From JBBIRG01 sp964410965 (lineage in GTDB: Bacteria > CLD3 > SB21 > JBBIRG01): a stretch of 64,000 nt of DNA. The DNA lies in NCBI GenBank assembly GCA_964410965.1, contig CAYPIY010000004.1:306220-370219 (forward strand), read 5' to 3'. The position numbers and the translations under genes are program-made. The notes under the pieces are model-generated. The model ran no database searches. It saw only the letters and a list, made by a program, of their open reading frames with translations, and was not told the DNA's origin. Positions 51,978 to 62,500 of this stretch are shown here, one piece after another. Each line of letters opens with the position of its first letter. Positions within the stretch are counted from its first letter, which is position 1.

Positions 51978-54900
51978 CTATGGCTGTAGAAAATAATGAT
52001 AATCGGCTTCTTTGAGCAGTTCCTGAAAAGGCCCTCGAGCCCTTGTCAGGCGTCCGAAACCATCGTATTCAAATGAAGCGGTTTTGCCGTTTTCGTCGGT
52101 GATCTGTTGTATCAGCAGAAGAGGATTGTATGTGAATGATCTTGAAAACCCGTTTTTAGTCCGTTTCGTGAGCTTGGAAAAATTGTATCCGCTTCCCCAT
52201 TCAAAAGATATCGTGTTGTGATGCGCGTCTCGCACGGAAGTGAGATTGCCGTAGCGGTCATACAGTGTCGAATCGAAAACGGTGAACATTTCGTTAGTAT
52301 CGATTAAATGATTTTCATTATCGTCCGACCAGATTTTTTTCTTTGATAAATATAACCTCTTGAAGGAACCGGCCTTTTGATACTCATATTCGGTATATTG
52401 CCTGAGATAATGGGGCCATTCGATAAGGCCGGGCTCTTCTTCGGTGAAAACATGTCCGGACGCTTCCCATACATTTTTAATAGTGGCTTTTCTCGTATAA
52501 ATTGATATGGATTTGACCGGTGTTAAATAATGAATGGCATTAAAATAGAGGGACAACGGATCGATAAAGCTGGTATCTTCGCAGAAATATTGATATTGAG
52601 TCTGGATTTCGGTGCTGTCGCTGTGATACTCTTGAGTATTGATGATCATTCCGTTGTAATAACCGAAAAGTTTTCTGAAACTGATAGGATTTTTCCCGTT
52701 CGCATCAAACGTTTTAGTAATTTGTTTTGACAGCGCGGTCCAGTTTGAATACGTCCATCCTGTGACGGGGTTTCCGGTGGGAGGATCCCATGTCCGGCTG
52801 AACATTTTATGGGTCTCGTTAAAATATTCAAAAGTATCCTTACGGGCGATAACATTATTGGAATGGAAATAAAGAGTTTGTTTGATTTTTCCGGTCATAT
52901 CGCTGAAATCTGTGGACAACAAGTGAGAGTGCCGCATATCACAGTTCTGCAGTCTGTAATGTACAATATACTGGATATTATAGGACGTATAGTAATAATC
53001 GATCCTGTAGCTCCCGTCCGGCTCGATCCGTTTGATATGCTTATAAGTGATATCATTCGTGGACCAATCATACAATGTTTTGATTCTGGCCCGTGTTCCA
53101 ATCTGACTGTGATAAGTTCGTAAGTACGAAACAGGCAATCCCGGGAGAACGCCCGTACCGTATTCATATTGCGTTACGTATGATTGACCTGTCAGCGGAT
53201 CAGTTGTTGTAATTTTCTTAATCCGTATACCGCATTCATCCTGGGCGAAATTTTCCCAGGTATCCGTAATGATTGAGTTGGGTCCATTTAAGCTTGAATG
53301 TTCATAATCCGTTTCAAAGTCAAAATGATCCGATTCATACTCATAGGTATCGGTTGCTCCGGTAGGATATTTGATCTGCATGAGCGACCAGGCGGCTGCT
53401 CCATTAGTGTTTCTAATCGAGTGTCCTTTACCCTCGGTTTCACTGGAAACGGCGTATAAATACCCCATACGGCCCGTTCTCGAGCGGTAGATACCGTTGG
53501 TCTGATAGGCATTAACGGGATAATCATCATCCCAAAAATATCTCACCGGCGTATTAAAAACAGCCTGCAGGGGCGGCAATTCACCGGAAATATGGCCCTC
53601 GTAATAAGGCGGGTTAAATTCCCCGAAACCGGCGTCTTTGGTGTACTTGAATTCATATCCCGGTAATCTGTTATTCTGATTATCCTGAAAATAAACTTTT
53701 TTTAAAGTTGTTTTTCCCAAATTCATTATCTCTCCGGCTACTCCAACATTACCGTTATAAGTAAACCTACACAATTCGTTTCCCTGGGATTCATATTCAA
53801 ATACGACTTTCGACAGCAGAGTCGGGTCTGAGTTAAGCGGACAGCGGCTGTAAAGATCAATGGATTCGATTCGCAAAGGATCGATGCGCGACCCTCCGTT
53901 TGGACCGGAACAACCAGTATAATCATAAGTCGTACCGTACTGTTTGTCCGCATCATCGATATTCGGATACGGACAACGATAACTGACATCAGGCTTTGAA
54001 ATGAGGTTGAATCGGGCCTCATGCGTCGGAGTAATGATTTTGGTAAGATAGGTCACTTGGGTCAGCAATGCGTGCCTTTTTTGATTATACATGGCATAAT
54101 CACTCAATGCATAAGGCCGGATATCCCTTACGAGCGGATTGGAACTGCCGATTGGATATCCGTACTCAAATTTAATCCAGTTACCCGAATCGCCGTCACT
54201 GGGTCCCGGAGTACCGTCATCGTCAATGTAATCGGGGGATAAGATTTTCGTTAATCTCCAGTTGGATACGTATTCGGTAACCAGGTTGACATACTCCATG
54301 TCTGACCTGAGAGGCAGGTCAAAAACATATTTAACTCCGTTTTCAGCGGTCAATTCAAAACGCGAGAAATCTTTATAGGTATTGCGGACCATATTTGAGG
54401 ATATGTAATACGGATAAAGCGGCATACCGTCAATGCTGCAAAACACCAAGTTTTCAAGATCCAGGCGTTGAAACCGTTGCGTGGATATGCTTCCAAATTT
54501 ATCACATTTTGTACTGCTGTTAAATACATAGGATCGTTTGCTCGTAAAGGAATCGCAAGTTGCTGAAATTCTCCACTCTTTCCAGTCCTGCAGGTAAAAC
54601 ATCGTTGGTGACATGATCCCAATGGGTTGAGTAGGGATCATAAAAGAGGACAATACCCCCGGAATGGATACCTGGTAAATGTCGGATTGCTCAGGAATAT
54701 CCGAACTGTCGTTAATATACTCATTGGCGGCATTTTGAAAATCCGGGAAAAAATTTACGGTTCTGGATATACTGCCCGTTTCGAGATTCCAACCCAAACC
54801 GACCCATGAGGCTTTATCCGTTGGCCTGATTCCCGCGTGGTATGTAAGCGTCAGCGGAAAATCCAATCCGCCGCGTCCGGGTACGGTCATTAAGGGAATC

Positions 54901-55079
54901 GACACATTCAAATCTCCACGATGATCCACCGTTCCGGATTTGTTAAACGATAATTTCCCCACTTCAGCGGGTAGAATTCCGTCGGATTTAATGGCGTTTT
55001 CGATTAGATTTTCATTTTGAGCGGAAACATTTTGACTTCTCAATATGATCAAAATGATAAATATAAATTTTCTCATCAT
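51978..55079 (-). CDS. Exported SpvB/TcaC-like YD-repeat protein (A)
   Basis: About 1033 residues with a signal peptide (MMRKFIFIILIILRSQNVSAQ). The N-terminal 120 residues show the SpvB-like signature of Bacteroidota Rhs partners: LSFNKSGTVDHRGDLNVSIPL, GGLDFPLTLTYHAG and VGLGWNLETGSISR. A long beta-rich midsection and terminal YD repeats (VWDSTLYDRYGNLTSV, FEYDGFGRL) follow, ending HYFLQP. In Tc toxins the TcB and TcC proteins together form the closed cage; A and B look like the equivalent halves, but here both carry export signals. ATG 55079 has AAGG upstream. It lies 49 bases after the fibre-like gene. Confidence 0.85.
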   Translation of the reverse strand: MMRKFIFIILIILRSQNVSAQNENLIENAIKSDGILPAEVGKLSFNKSGTVDHRGDLNVSIPLMTVPGRGGLDFPLTLTYHAGIRPTDKASWVGLGWNLETGSISRTVNFFPDFQNAANEYINDSSDIPEQSDIYQVSIPGVLSSFMIPTQPIGIMSPTMFYLQDWKEWRISATCDSFTSKRSYVFNSSTKCDKFGSISTQRFQRLDLENLVFCSIDGMPLYPYYISSNMVRNTYKDFSRFELTAENGVKYVFDLPLRSDMEYVNLVTEYVSNWRLTKILSPDYIDDDGTPGPSDGDSGNWIKFEYGYPIGSSNPLVRDIRPYALSDYAMYNQKRHALLTQVTYLTKIITPTHEARFNLISKPDVSYRCPYPNIDDADKQYGTTYDYTGCSGPNGGSRIDPLRIESIDLYSRCPLNSDPTLLSKVVFEYESQGNELCRFTYNGNVGVAGEIMNLGKTTLKKVYFQDNQNNRLPGYEFKYTKDAGFGEFNPPYYEGHISGELPPLQAVFNTPVRYFWDDDYPVNAYQTNGIYRSRTGRMGYLYAVSSETEGKGHSIRNTNGAAAWSLMQIKYPTGATDTYEYESDHFDFETDYEHSSLNGPNSIITDTWENFAQDECGIRIKKITTTDPLTGQSYVTQYEYGTGVLPGLPVSYLRTYHSQIGTRARIKTLYDWSTNDITYKHIKRIEPDGSYRIDYYYTSYNIQYIVHYRLQNCDMRHSHLLSTDFSDMTGKIKQTLYFHSNNVIARKDTFEYFNETHKMFSRTWDPPTGNPVTGWTYSNWTALSKQITKTFDANGKNPISFRKLFGYYNGMIINTQEYHSDSTEIQTQYQYFCEDTSFIDPLSLYFNAIHYLTPVKSISIYTRKATIKNVWEASGHVFTEEEPGLIEWPHYLRQYTEYEYQKAGSFKRLYLSKKKIWSDDNENHLIDTNEMFTVFDSTLYDRYGNLTSVRDAHHNTISFEWGSGYNFSKLTKRTKNGFSRSFTYNPLLLIQQITDENGKTASFEYDGFGRLTRARGPFQELLKEADYHYFLQP

Positions 55080-55127
55080 TATTTCGTACCTTATAAACAA
55101 ATGATAATATTTATTATAAATTCTTGC

Positions 55128-56807
55128 TTATTGGTTTTTCATTTTGGCTTTTAAATTCTTATTTTCCTCTTTGAGTTGTTCAATATCCATCTGCTGGGCT
55201 TCAATATTTTTATTCTGTTCAATCAGGTACAGCGTCAGTTCTTCTACCTTCTGAAGCAGTTTGACCTGAACATCACCCACATTCACGCCGTTGGTCATGA
55301 CGTCTTTTTCCGTGGGAATGCCAGGCAGGTGCTTGTGAGTCTTCACATGTTTTTCAAGCTGATTCAGCGGCATGAGCTTGTAATCATCGGCAAAGACGAA
55401 GTCGGCCCAGCCGTTGGCGGTCGCCACGAACGCTTTGGCTTTCACCGTACCGTTCACAGCGAGTTTGAATGTATCGGGATTCGTTGTGCCGATACCGATA
55501 TTTCCGTTAGAGTTATTAATCCAAAGCCTGTATTGATTCATATCGTAATCTTTAATAGCAAATGCATTTTCTGTCCCAAATACTTCCCACTTACTGCTAG
55601 AATTGGTGGTACTCAGCATCATCGTACCGTTAACATGCAGAGGCGCTTCAGGTGCTGTATTTTTTATTCCGACCCAGTTTTGACTTAAAATGGTTATGGC
55701 GGAATTCACCCAACTGGCCGAATCGTTCGCGCTTCGCATATCGCCGCTGGCAATCATGAGCTTACCATTGTTCGCGTTTGAAATATTCCACCAGTGCCCT
55801 GCCCCTGAAGGCTTTAACGTTAATACGCCCGGTAAGGTGCTCCCGCCCCAAACCATCAATTGTCCTGAGGATACCATAAATTTAGTCTGAGGAGAAGTTG
55901 TACCCAGGCCGATATATCCGCTTGCGTTTTCGTATAAGGAGGAATTTCTGATTTGCCAAAGAGAAGTAAATTTTGAGATATAGCCATTCGTACCCCATCC
56001 CCATATTTCAGAGGGATCTTCCTCTTCCCCAAAACCTCCTCCTTTTACTCCTCCGTCATCCGAAGTTCCCGTTCCTGTTGAAGAACCGCCGGTATTCGAT
56101 CCTCCGGTTGTCGAGCCACCGTTGGTGATTTGGCCACCCTCGTATATGATCTTACCTTTGACTTCCAGATCACCTTCAATCACGACTTTCTTCGGCTGTA
56201 GTGACATCAGCTTCGCGAACGCGCTGCCGAACGGATTGACTTTCTCTCCGCCGTTTGTCGCGAAGAAATGCAGGGCGTTCTCGCTGCCCACCATACCGTA
56301 TTTCATCTCTCCGGATTCTATGCTGATCGCGTTGTTCGCGCTTAATCTCAGGCCTTTCTTAAAGCCGCCCCAGTCCGGTCCGGAGTTAATATCCAATCCC
56401 GCCTGCGGTTTCTCGGTACCGATACCAATATTACCCTCACCATTGATGAAAAACGCGCTCTTTTCATTGATCCGGAAATTAAATCCAGCTTTCTTCAGCG
56501 TCCCGTTGGAATGATACAGATCAAACAACGTATGCCCATCCAATCCATTCGACGCCCGTCCAAGCACTCCGATTTTAAGATAATTCTTCGTCAGGTTGTT
56601 GTAATCGCCGACTAACGCGAGATTGAATCCCAGCCGGTCGCCTCCGACGGTCAGTTTGCCAAACGGTTCGACTCCGCCGATCATCACACCGCCGGTGTTG
56701 CGCGTAAAGATGTTCACGCTGTCGGAACTGACCCACCACTTCGACTGGCCGTAAGTGGCCGAGGATAGAATAAGTAACGATGTTACTGCAAAAAGGAACT
56801 GTTTCAT
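55128..56807 (-). CDS. Exported tail-fibre-like protein with C-terminal coiled coil
   Basis: A 559-residue protein with signal peptide (MKQFLFAVTSLLILSSATYGQ). It contains repeated GNIGIGTxxP motifs (about 125, 300 and 440), a Gly/Ser/Thr linker (GGSTTGGSNTGGSSTG) in the middle, and the C-terminal module DYKLMPLNQLEKHVKTHKHLPGIPTEKDV followed by a coiled coil (LLQKVEELTLYLIEQNK to the end). This architecture is typical of Bacteroidota fibre-like proteins that probably trimerise and sit at the surface. Being first in line before A-B1, it may form a binding or exposure fibre for the toxin (inference). Confidence 0.78.
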   Translation of the reverse strand: MKQFLFAVTSLLILSSATYGQSKWWVSSDSVNIFTRNTGGVMIGGVEPFGKLTVGGDRLGFNLALVGDYNNLTKNYLKIGVLGRASNGLDGHTLFDLYHSNGTLKKAGFNFRINEKSAFFINGEGNIGIGTEKPQAGLDINSGPDWGGFKKGLRLSANNAISIESGEMKYGMVGSENALHFFATNGGEKVNPFGSAFAKLMSLQPKKVVIEGDLEVKGKIIYEGGQITNGGSTTGGSNTGGSSTGTGTSDDGGVKGGGFGEEEDPSEIWGWGTNGYISKFTSLWQIRNSSLYENASGYIGLGTTSPQTKFMVSSGQLMVWGGSTLPGVLTLKPSGAGHWWNISNANNGKLMIASGDMRSANDSASWVNSAITILSQNWVGIKNTAPEAPLHVNGTMMLSTTNSSSKWEVFGTENAFAIKDYDMNQYRLWINNSNGNIGIGTTNPDTFKLAVNGTVKAKAFVATANGWADFVFADDYKLMPLNQLEKHVKTHKHLPGIPTEKDVMTNGVNVGDVQVKLLQKVEELTLYLIEQNKNIEAQQMDIEQLKEENKNLKAKMKNQ

Positions 56808-57276
56808 AACTTTACTCCGTCTTTAACCGCAAAGTGCGCAAAGGTCGCAAAGTTTGTCTTTGCAGATTTTTTTTCCCTTCTATACTTTTCGGTTTTTGTT
56901 TCATTTATTGTCTTTCGTCCCTAACGGGACTGTATTGTTTTCTGTTTTGGTGTTATAAATCTTGAGCCTCTGCGAGGCTTATTCTTTTATTTATTTCTTG
57001 TTATTCATTATTCGTTCTTCAATATTCGATAATCGTTGTTCATCATTCGTTATTTTTTATTAGTTATCATCTAATTGCGTCGCTTCGAGTAGTGAGTCCC
57101 GGCTCTTGTGTCCGGATATTCCGGGACGAACGTATCGAGAAGCGTTTCAAAGAACATTACCGGTTCTCGATACCGCCCCTCGACGGGCCCGGGACGACTC
57201 GAACCGACACGCTATTATTCTGTGAATATAACATACTTCCCTTCGCGATCTTCGCGTCTTGGCGAGATGGTATTAT
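56808..57276. other. Intergenic region with hairpins upstream of the toxin operon
   Basis: Low-complexity ATTCGTT-type sequence with no gene. Inverted repeats: AGCCTC-TGC-GAGGCT (56965-56979, followed by T-rich sequence), GTCCCGG (57096-57102)/CCGGGAC (57121-57127), and GTATCGAGAA (57132-57141)/TTCTCGATAC (57164-57173). These resemble the flank of the palindromic element at 47566. The promoter for the fibre-A-B operon should lie here, but no convincing -35/-10 pair was found. Confidence 0.55.
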
Positions 57277-58056
57277 TTAATCCTCTATCATAACCTTCAC
57301 GACTTTACCCGCTTTGATTTTCTGCTTCTGCGCGCTGATATATTCCGCGTCCACCAATTCCCAGTTCAGTGTTTCCGCATCGCCGTTATGCGTACGGTAT
57401 ACGATTACATAATCTTCTTTACTGCATTTGTAAATCGACGCCTTCAGCAGAACCTCTCCGGCCTTCAGCTGCAGATCGCTGAACAGCCCGTGCTGCTGGA
57501 TCTCAACCACGGATATATGCTTCCCGACGGATTTATCGAGCGTATACAGCTTCATTCCCGGATTGACTTCAATGATTTTATCCTTCGCCTGGCCGAGCAT
57601 AGTAATCGCGAGCGCTCCGAGTCCGGCTCCCACCGCGGCGGACGCCGCCTGAATGCGCCATTCGTTCTTATCTTTCGTGTTGATCCCGGCCTGCTGTCCC
57701 GCGGCTTCACCGGCTAATCCGCCCGTTAATCCTCCTATCACTAATCCCGTTCCCAGCAGGGCTTTGCCTGATCCCGCTTTGCCTTTACGGATCAACGTAC
57801 TGATCGCCGAAACCGGAATCTCCACACTCTCGGATCCGTTCAGTATCTTGACGCTTTCATTCGTGACCGACAATATCTTTCCTTCATAGGCTTCCTCGCC
57901 GATCATCACTGTGACGATCTGCTCAAGGTTTTTCTGCAGTTCCGTTACGGTTTCCCGGCTGATGCTGCCTTCAAATTCGCCTTTGACTTGTACGTTGATC
58001 GAACAACTATTGATTACGATAGCCGCCGCCGCTAAGATCATCCACATGCTTTTCAT
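57277..58056 (-). CDS. Lipoprotein with glycine-rich membrane segment
   Basis: A 259-residue protein: lipoprotein signal MKSMWMILAAAAIVINSC (Cys at about residue 18), then a predominantly beta domain (EEAYEGKILSVTNESVKIL, an SH3/Sm-like small barrel), followed by a Gly/Ala-rich hydrophobic stretch (GTGLVIGGLTGGLAGEAAG and AAVGAGLGALAI) like glycine-zipper domains, and a C-terminal beta part. The ATG at 58056 with AGGGA upstream is preferred to 58200. It may insert into or anchor to a membrane. It lies just behind a frameshifted outer-membrane protein gene. Confidence 0.68.
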   Translation of the reverse strand: MKSMWMILAAAAIVINSCSINVQVKGEFEGSISRETVTELQKNLEQIVTVMIGEEAYEGKILSVTNESVKILNGSESVEIPVSAISTLIRKGKAGSGKALLGTGLVIGGLTGGLAGEAAGQQAGINTKDKNEWRIQAASAAVGAGLGALAITMLGQAKDKIIEVNPGMKLYTLDKSVGKHISVVEIQQHGLFSDLQLKAGEVLLKASIYKCSKEDYVIVYRTHNGDAETLNWELVDAEYISAQKQKIKAGKVVKVMIED

Positions 58057-58202
58057 TGTCTTTTTTCCCTTATTTATGGTTTTATTTGTTATTTGTTTTT
58101 TCGTCAAACCTTCGAGGTTTGAGGGTGAATAAATTTCAGTGGTTGAAAATTTGTAATTTGACAATTTAACTTTCTCCGCAAAACCTCGAAGGTTTAGCAT
58201 CC

Positions 58203-59107
58203 TTAATCTAATTTAAAATTCTTGTAATTGACCACTCTCGCGTCGATGGATAATCCCGCTCTGATCTGGTGACGCAGTTTTTCAGCGAAGTGGATATTGT
58301 AATAATGTTGTCCGTTATAATAATCGGCGAATACCCATGCTAAACCTTTCATCCACGGCAGACGCCATTTGGCGTTCACATTGACGATCGTATTACCCGC
58401 CATGCTGTGGTCTAAAAACCTCGTATAACGGGCTTCGACGCGGAAATTCGGATACACATACTGATATTGGTAATGAACCCGCTTGCGGCCGTAACGGTGA
58501 ATCAGCGTCGGATCGGCGCTGAACCAGCCCTTGGACGGATGAAACTCAAACGAGACTCCGCCGCGGTGACGCGACTTCGCGTCCAGGCTGATCCAATAGC
58601 CTGCTTCGATGAAATTCGTTGCAAACGTCCCATCCACAGTATTAATGACTTTATATTCAGACTGCACGGAGGAATCAGTATTCTCAATCAGCGTCTCGCC
58701 GTCCTGACCGTTGGAATAATGAGCGATGACGATATACGGCGATAATGTGAAGAACGGATTCTTCCAGTCCGATTGGATCACCATCTTCGGCATATACGAC
58801 GGCGTCCGGATCGGACGTGATCTCGCGTTCAGCATCTGGAACATGACGTCGGGTATGAACGAGAAATTTATCCGAAGAATTGTTCCGCCGTCTTTGATTG
58901 GCTGTCCTGTCCCGTGGTTGAATAATTGTACAACTCGTACACCGGCGCAAGCCTCGTCTCGAACAACACATTCTTCTTCACCGGACGGCCGATGTAGGAA
59001 CTGCCAGACGGAAAAGAATCATCACGAGATTGTGAAAAAATTAATTGCTGAAATAATAAACATATTTGTACGCATACCGCTACAGCTAAACCGGCTACTT
59101 TCCTCAT
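58203..59107 (-). pseudogene. Outer-membrane protein gene broken by a frameshift
   Basis: Two overlapping frames make one gene. The first (from ATG 59107, signal peptide MRKVAGLAVAVCVQIC) reads to LAPVYELYN and then loses sense, ending at 58868. The second frame takes over as QLFNHGTGQPIKDGGTILR, INFSFIPDVMFQML and continues to 58203. The shift lies at about 58925-58945. The product would be an outer-membrane barrel: alternating strands such as HYQYQYVYPNFRVEARYTRF, and a motif IAHYSNGQDG resembling the HxSNG of outer-membrane phospholipase A or LpxR, though this likeness is weak. A sequencing error is a possible cause. Confidence 0.65.
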
Positions 59108-59558
59108 ATTTGAATATCCTCGCAAACCTTTCTTTAAAACATTTGATATAACGACAAAAATCAAACACTACCCTATAAATTCACTAAACGGAGCAACGCA
59201 ACGAAACCATTTGCATGAGGATTCAAAATCAATCGGGATCTACTCCGTCACTTTTTCATTTAATATACGTAATATAGTACTTAACGAAAATTAACCCGTT
59301 ATAATTACTCGGTCGTATATTATTAAAATATTTTTAATTGTCAAGATAAATTAATAATTCTCACTTTCATTCGCTGCCTACAAATTATCTGACAGGTAAT
59401 GGGTTCAAAGATTTTTTTATCTCTTTTTGATGTATTTTCAAGAATTTGTCATGAATAATTCTACAATATTCTACTGATTGGCGTTGAAATCAAAACCGAT
59501 AGAACTATTTAATAATGAAGCTCAAATATGAAGTGTCAAATGGGAGAAATATTTCCTA
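59108..59558. other. AT-rich intergenic region
   Basis: About 450 bases separating the toxin locus from the restriction gene. No open frame, RNA or clear repeat found. A promoter for the leftward outer-membrane gene is expected. Confidence 0.5.
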
Positions 59559-62500
59559 TCATCCCCCATACTCATAAACGTACTGATACACAACATCGCA
59601 TTTCTGCTCAAATAGCTGCGGTGTGTAAACTTTAGGCAGGTGGTCGAGCATTTCTTCGATACTGAGGCGCACGGATGCCCGGCTCTGAAGCTTCTTTCGC
59701 CAATCGAGGACCAGCTTTTCGGTTTTTAATGTGTTTAACAAGTCCTTAGCCACTTTGCGAACCGCTTTGCGGTCTTTTTCAGTCATTTCGAGCTCAGGCT
59801 TAGTCAGCAAATCGAATATGGCCAATTCTTCTTCGGACAGGCTTTCGGCTATCGCCCGGTGCTCTTCGATATTCAGGGATTTTGTAAATTCCAGTAACTC
59901 CTTGTACATCTGATCGGTGTTCAGGCTTCCCTCGTTGTACTCGTCAATCAGGGTCTGCAATTTCTCAAGGTAGTCGATTCGTGTGGGATTCATGCGTACC
60001 ATGGCCAGGACACGCGTCTGAAGCAGGGATTTTAATTTCTGTACTTCGGTATGTTTATTGACCTTCGCAAAATGCTTCTTTAAGCCCTCAAAATCGATCT
60101 TACTCAGGTCAAGGTACTTCGATTGATCCCTGCGTTGGTCGATTACATAACTTTCAGCGGCTATCGATCGGTCTAATAACGCGTCGATTTCATCCAATAC
60201 CATGGATATATCCACCTCTGGCAGTTCGGACTTGATCTTCTTCGCAATGGCGGTCAGATGGCACTTAATGGGATAGAATTCATGAGCGTCTGGATCGGGC
60301 AGAATGGCCTTATACAGCCGGATCACCTGTCCGCTGGCCAAAAGGTACCGCTTTTTTGTCTCGTCGGTCTGTAAAATCGCGTCCGCGGCGTCATCGAGTA
60401 ATTTGACTAATTCAAATTCCTTCGCCGTTTCAAACGCCGCGAGATCAACGCCCAGTTCGGTGCAAATCTTTTGTACTTCTTCTACAGCTTTTCTCAAAGC
60501 TTCAATCAGCGCGGCTTTGGGTTTGACCGGCGAATCGCCTTCATTCCAAGATCCGCCGGGACCGGTTCCGTAAATAGACAGCGCTTTCTGGAGACTGCGG
60601 AATACGCCGATGTAATCGACAATCAGTCCGTTGTTCTTGTCCCTGAATACACGGTTGGCGCGCGCTATGGTCTGCATGAGCGTATGATTGCGCATAGGCT
60701 TATCGAGATAAATCGTACTGCATGAGGGCACGTCAAATCCGGTGATCCACATAGCGCACACGAAAACAATCCTGAACGGATCGTCCGGGTCTTTGAATTT
60801 GACGTCGAGGTCTTCCTTATTCATCCGTTTCCGGTGCGGAACGATATCCAGTCCCTTTTTCGCGAAGTCTTCCTGTTCATTCTGACTCGATGAAAGTACG
60901 ACTGCCATGTCTGTGCTTTCCATGAAGTCGATTTTCACTTTCAATGCTTCTTTTTCCTGAATCCTCGCCGTTTTGGCTTGTGCTTTAAGTTTATCTAATT
61001 GAATCTTCCAGTATTTCTGCACCTTGTTGTACATCCGCACGGCGGTCATTTTATCGATGGCGATGAACATCGCCTTGCCCCAGTGCCCGCGCCCGATGAA
61101 ATGGCTGACCATGTCTTCGGCAATCGTCTCCAGCCGGTCTTCCCGCGTGATCAGGTAATACTCATGCGAAAACTCGCGTTCGAGCTTGCTCATCTCGTCT
61201 TCGTTGAGATCGGCTTCGTCCACGATTCTCTGTATGTCTTCGTTCAGGTTCTCATTCGTGAGCTGAAGTTCCGGGATGCGGTTTTCGTAATACAGCGGAA
61301 CCGTCGCGCGGTCGTCAATGGACTGCTTGAAATTGTAAATACTGACGTACTCGCCGAAGACTTCACGGGTCTTTTCCTCGCCCGCCATAAGCGGAGTACC
61401 GGTGAAACCGATGAACGCGGCGTTCGGCAATGCCAGGCGCATATTCATGGCCATAATGTCATACTGGCTGCGGTGCGCCTCATCGGTGATCACGATGATA
61501 TCCGAACGGCCGGAGAGCATGGGATATTTTTCGCCCTTTTCGGTCTGGAATTTCTGTATCAGCGTAAACACGTACCGGTGATCTTCCTGCAGCAGTTGCT
61601 TCAGATGCGCCGCACTTCCGGCATGAATGCGTTCTTCCGGTTCCGTTAAGGCGCCCACATTGACGAAGTTCGTGTAAATCTGTCTGTCAAGATCAATGCG
61701 GTCGGTGACGATGACAAACGTCCAGTTACCCGGGATTTTCCTGAGAATCTTCTGCGCGAACAGCACCATAGAATAGCTCTTGCCGCTGCCCTGCGTATGC
61801 CAGAACACACCGAGCCGGCCCTGATTGCCCCTCAGATCCCGCACGGCCTCGATGGCATTATTCACGCCGAGGAACTGGTGATTCTTTCCGACCAGCTTGT
61901 CCGTGCCTTTGTTGCCGTCTTTGAAAAGGATAAAATTCTCTATGAGATCCATTAGCCGTGAGGGTTCACATGTACCGCGAATCATGGTTTCCAGGCTGAT
62001 GATACCTTCTTCGCCTTCACGGTTGATCTTTTTCCATTCCGCGAACGTCTCCCAGTCGGATGTCATGCTCCCGATGCGGCTGTAACTGCCGTTGGAAAGA
62101 ATGACGAACGCGTTATAGTTAAATAAATCCGTAATGGTGTTTTTATAATCGCGCAGGTTATCGCGGAACGCCAGTTCTAATTTGCGGTGCGAAGTCTTGA
62201 GCTCGATAAAGACTATTGGCAGGCCGTTCACGAATCCCACCAGATCGGCGCGTCGTTTGTACATATCACCGGCGATCCAGAACTGGGAGATCAGCAGGAA
62301 GTCATTATTCTTCGGGTTTTCCCAATCGATAATACGGATCGTCTCCGGGCCTTCCTGATCGGGATTGTCTTTCGTATCTACTTTTACACCGTCTTTAAGC
62401 AGTTTATAGACTTCCTTATTCGCCTGTACCAGACTCATCGCCCGGCGTTCCTTGATGATTTCTTCGATGGCGGTATCGATGGCAGATTCTGATGCCTTAG

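Noticed and set aside
33348..52000. Regular repeats suggestive of a CRISPR array
   Set aside because: The repeats are long coding Rhs/YD segments and heptad codons, not 25-40 bp units with equal spacers, and no cas genes are present.
33348..59107. Prophage or type VI secretion system
   Set aside because: No sheath, tube, baseplate, VgrG, PAAR, terminase, capsid or integrase genes; the fibre-like protein has a signal peptide and is chromosomal in style.
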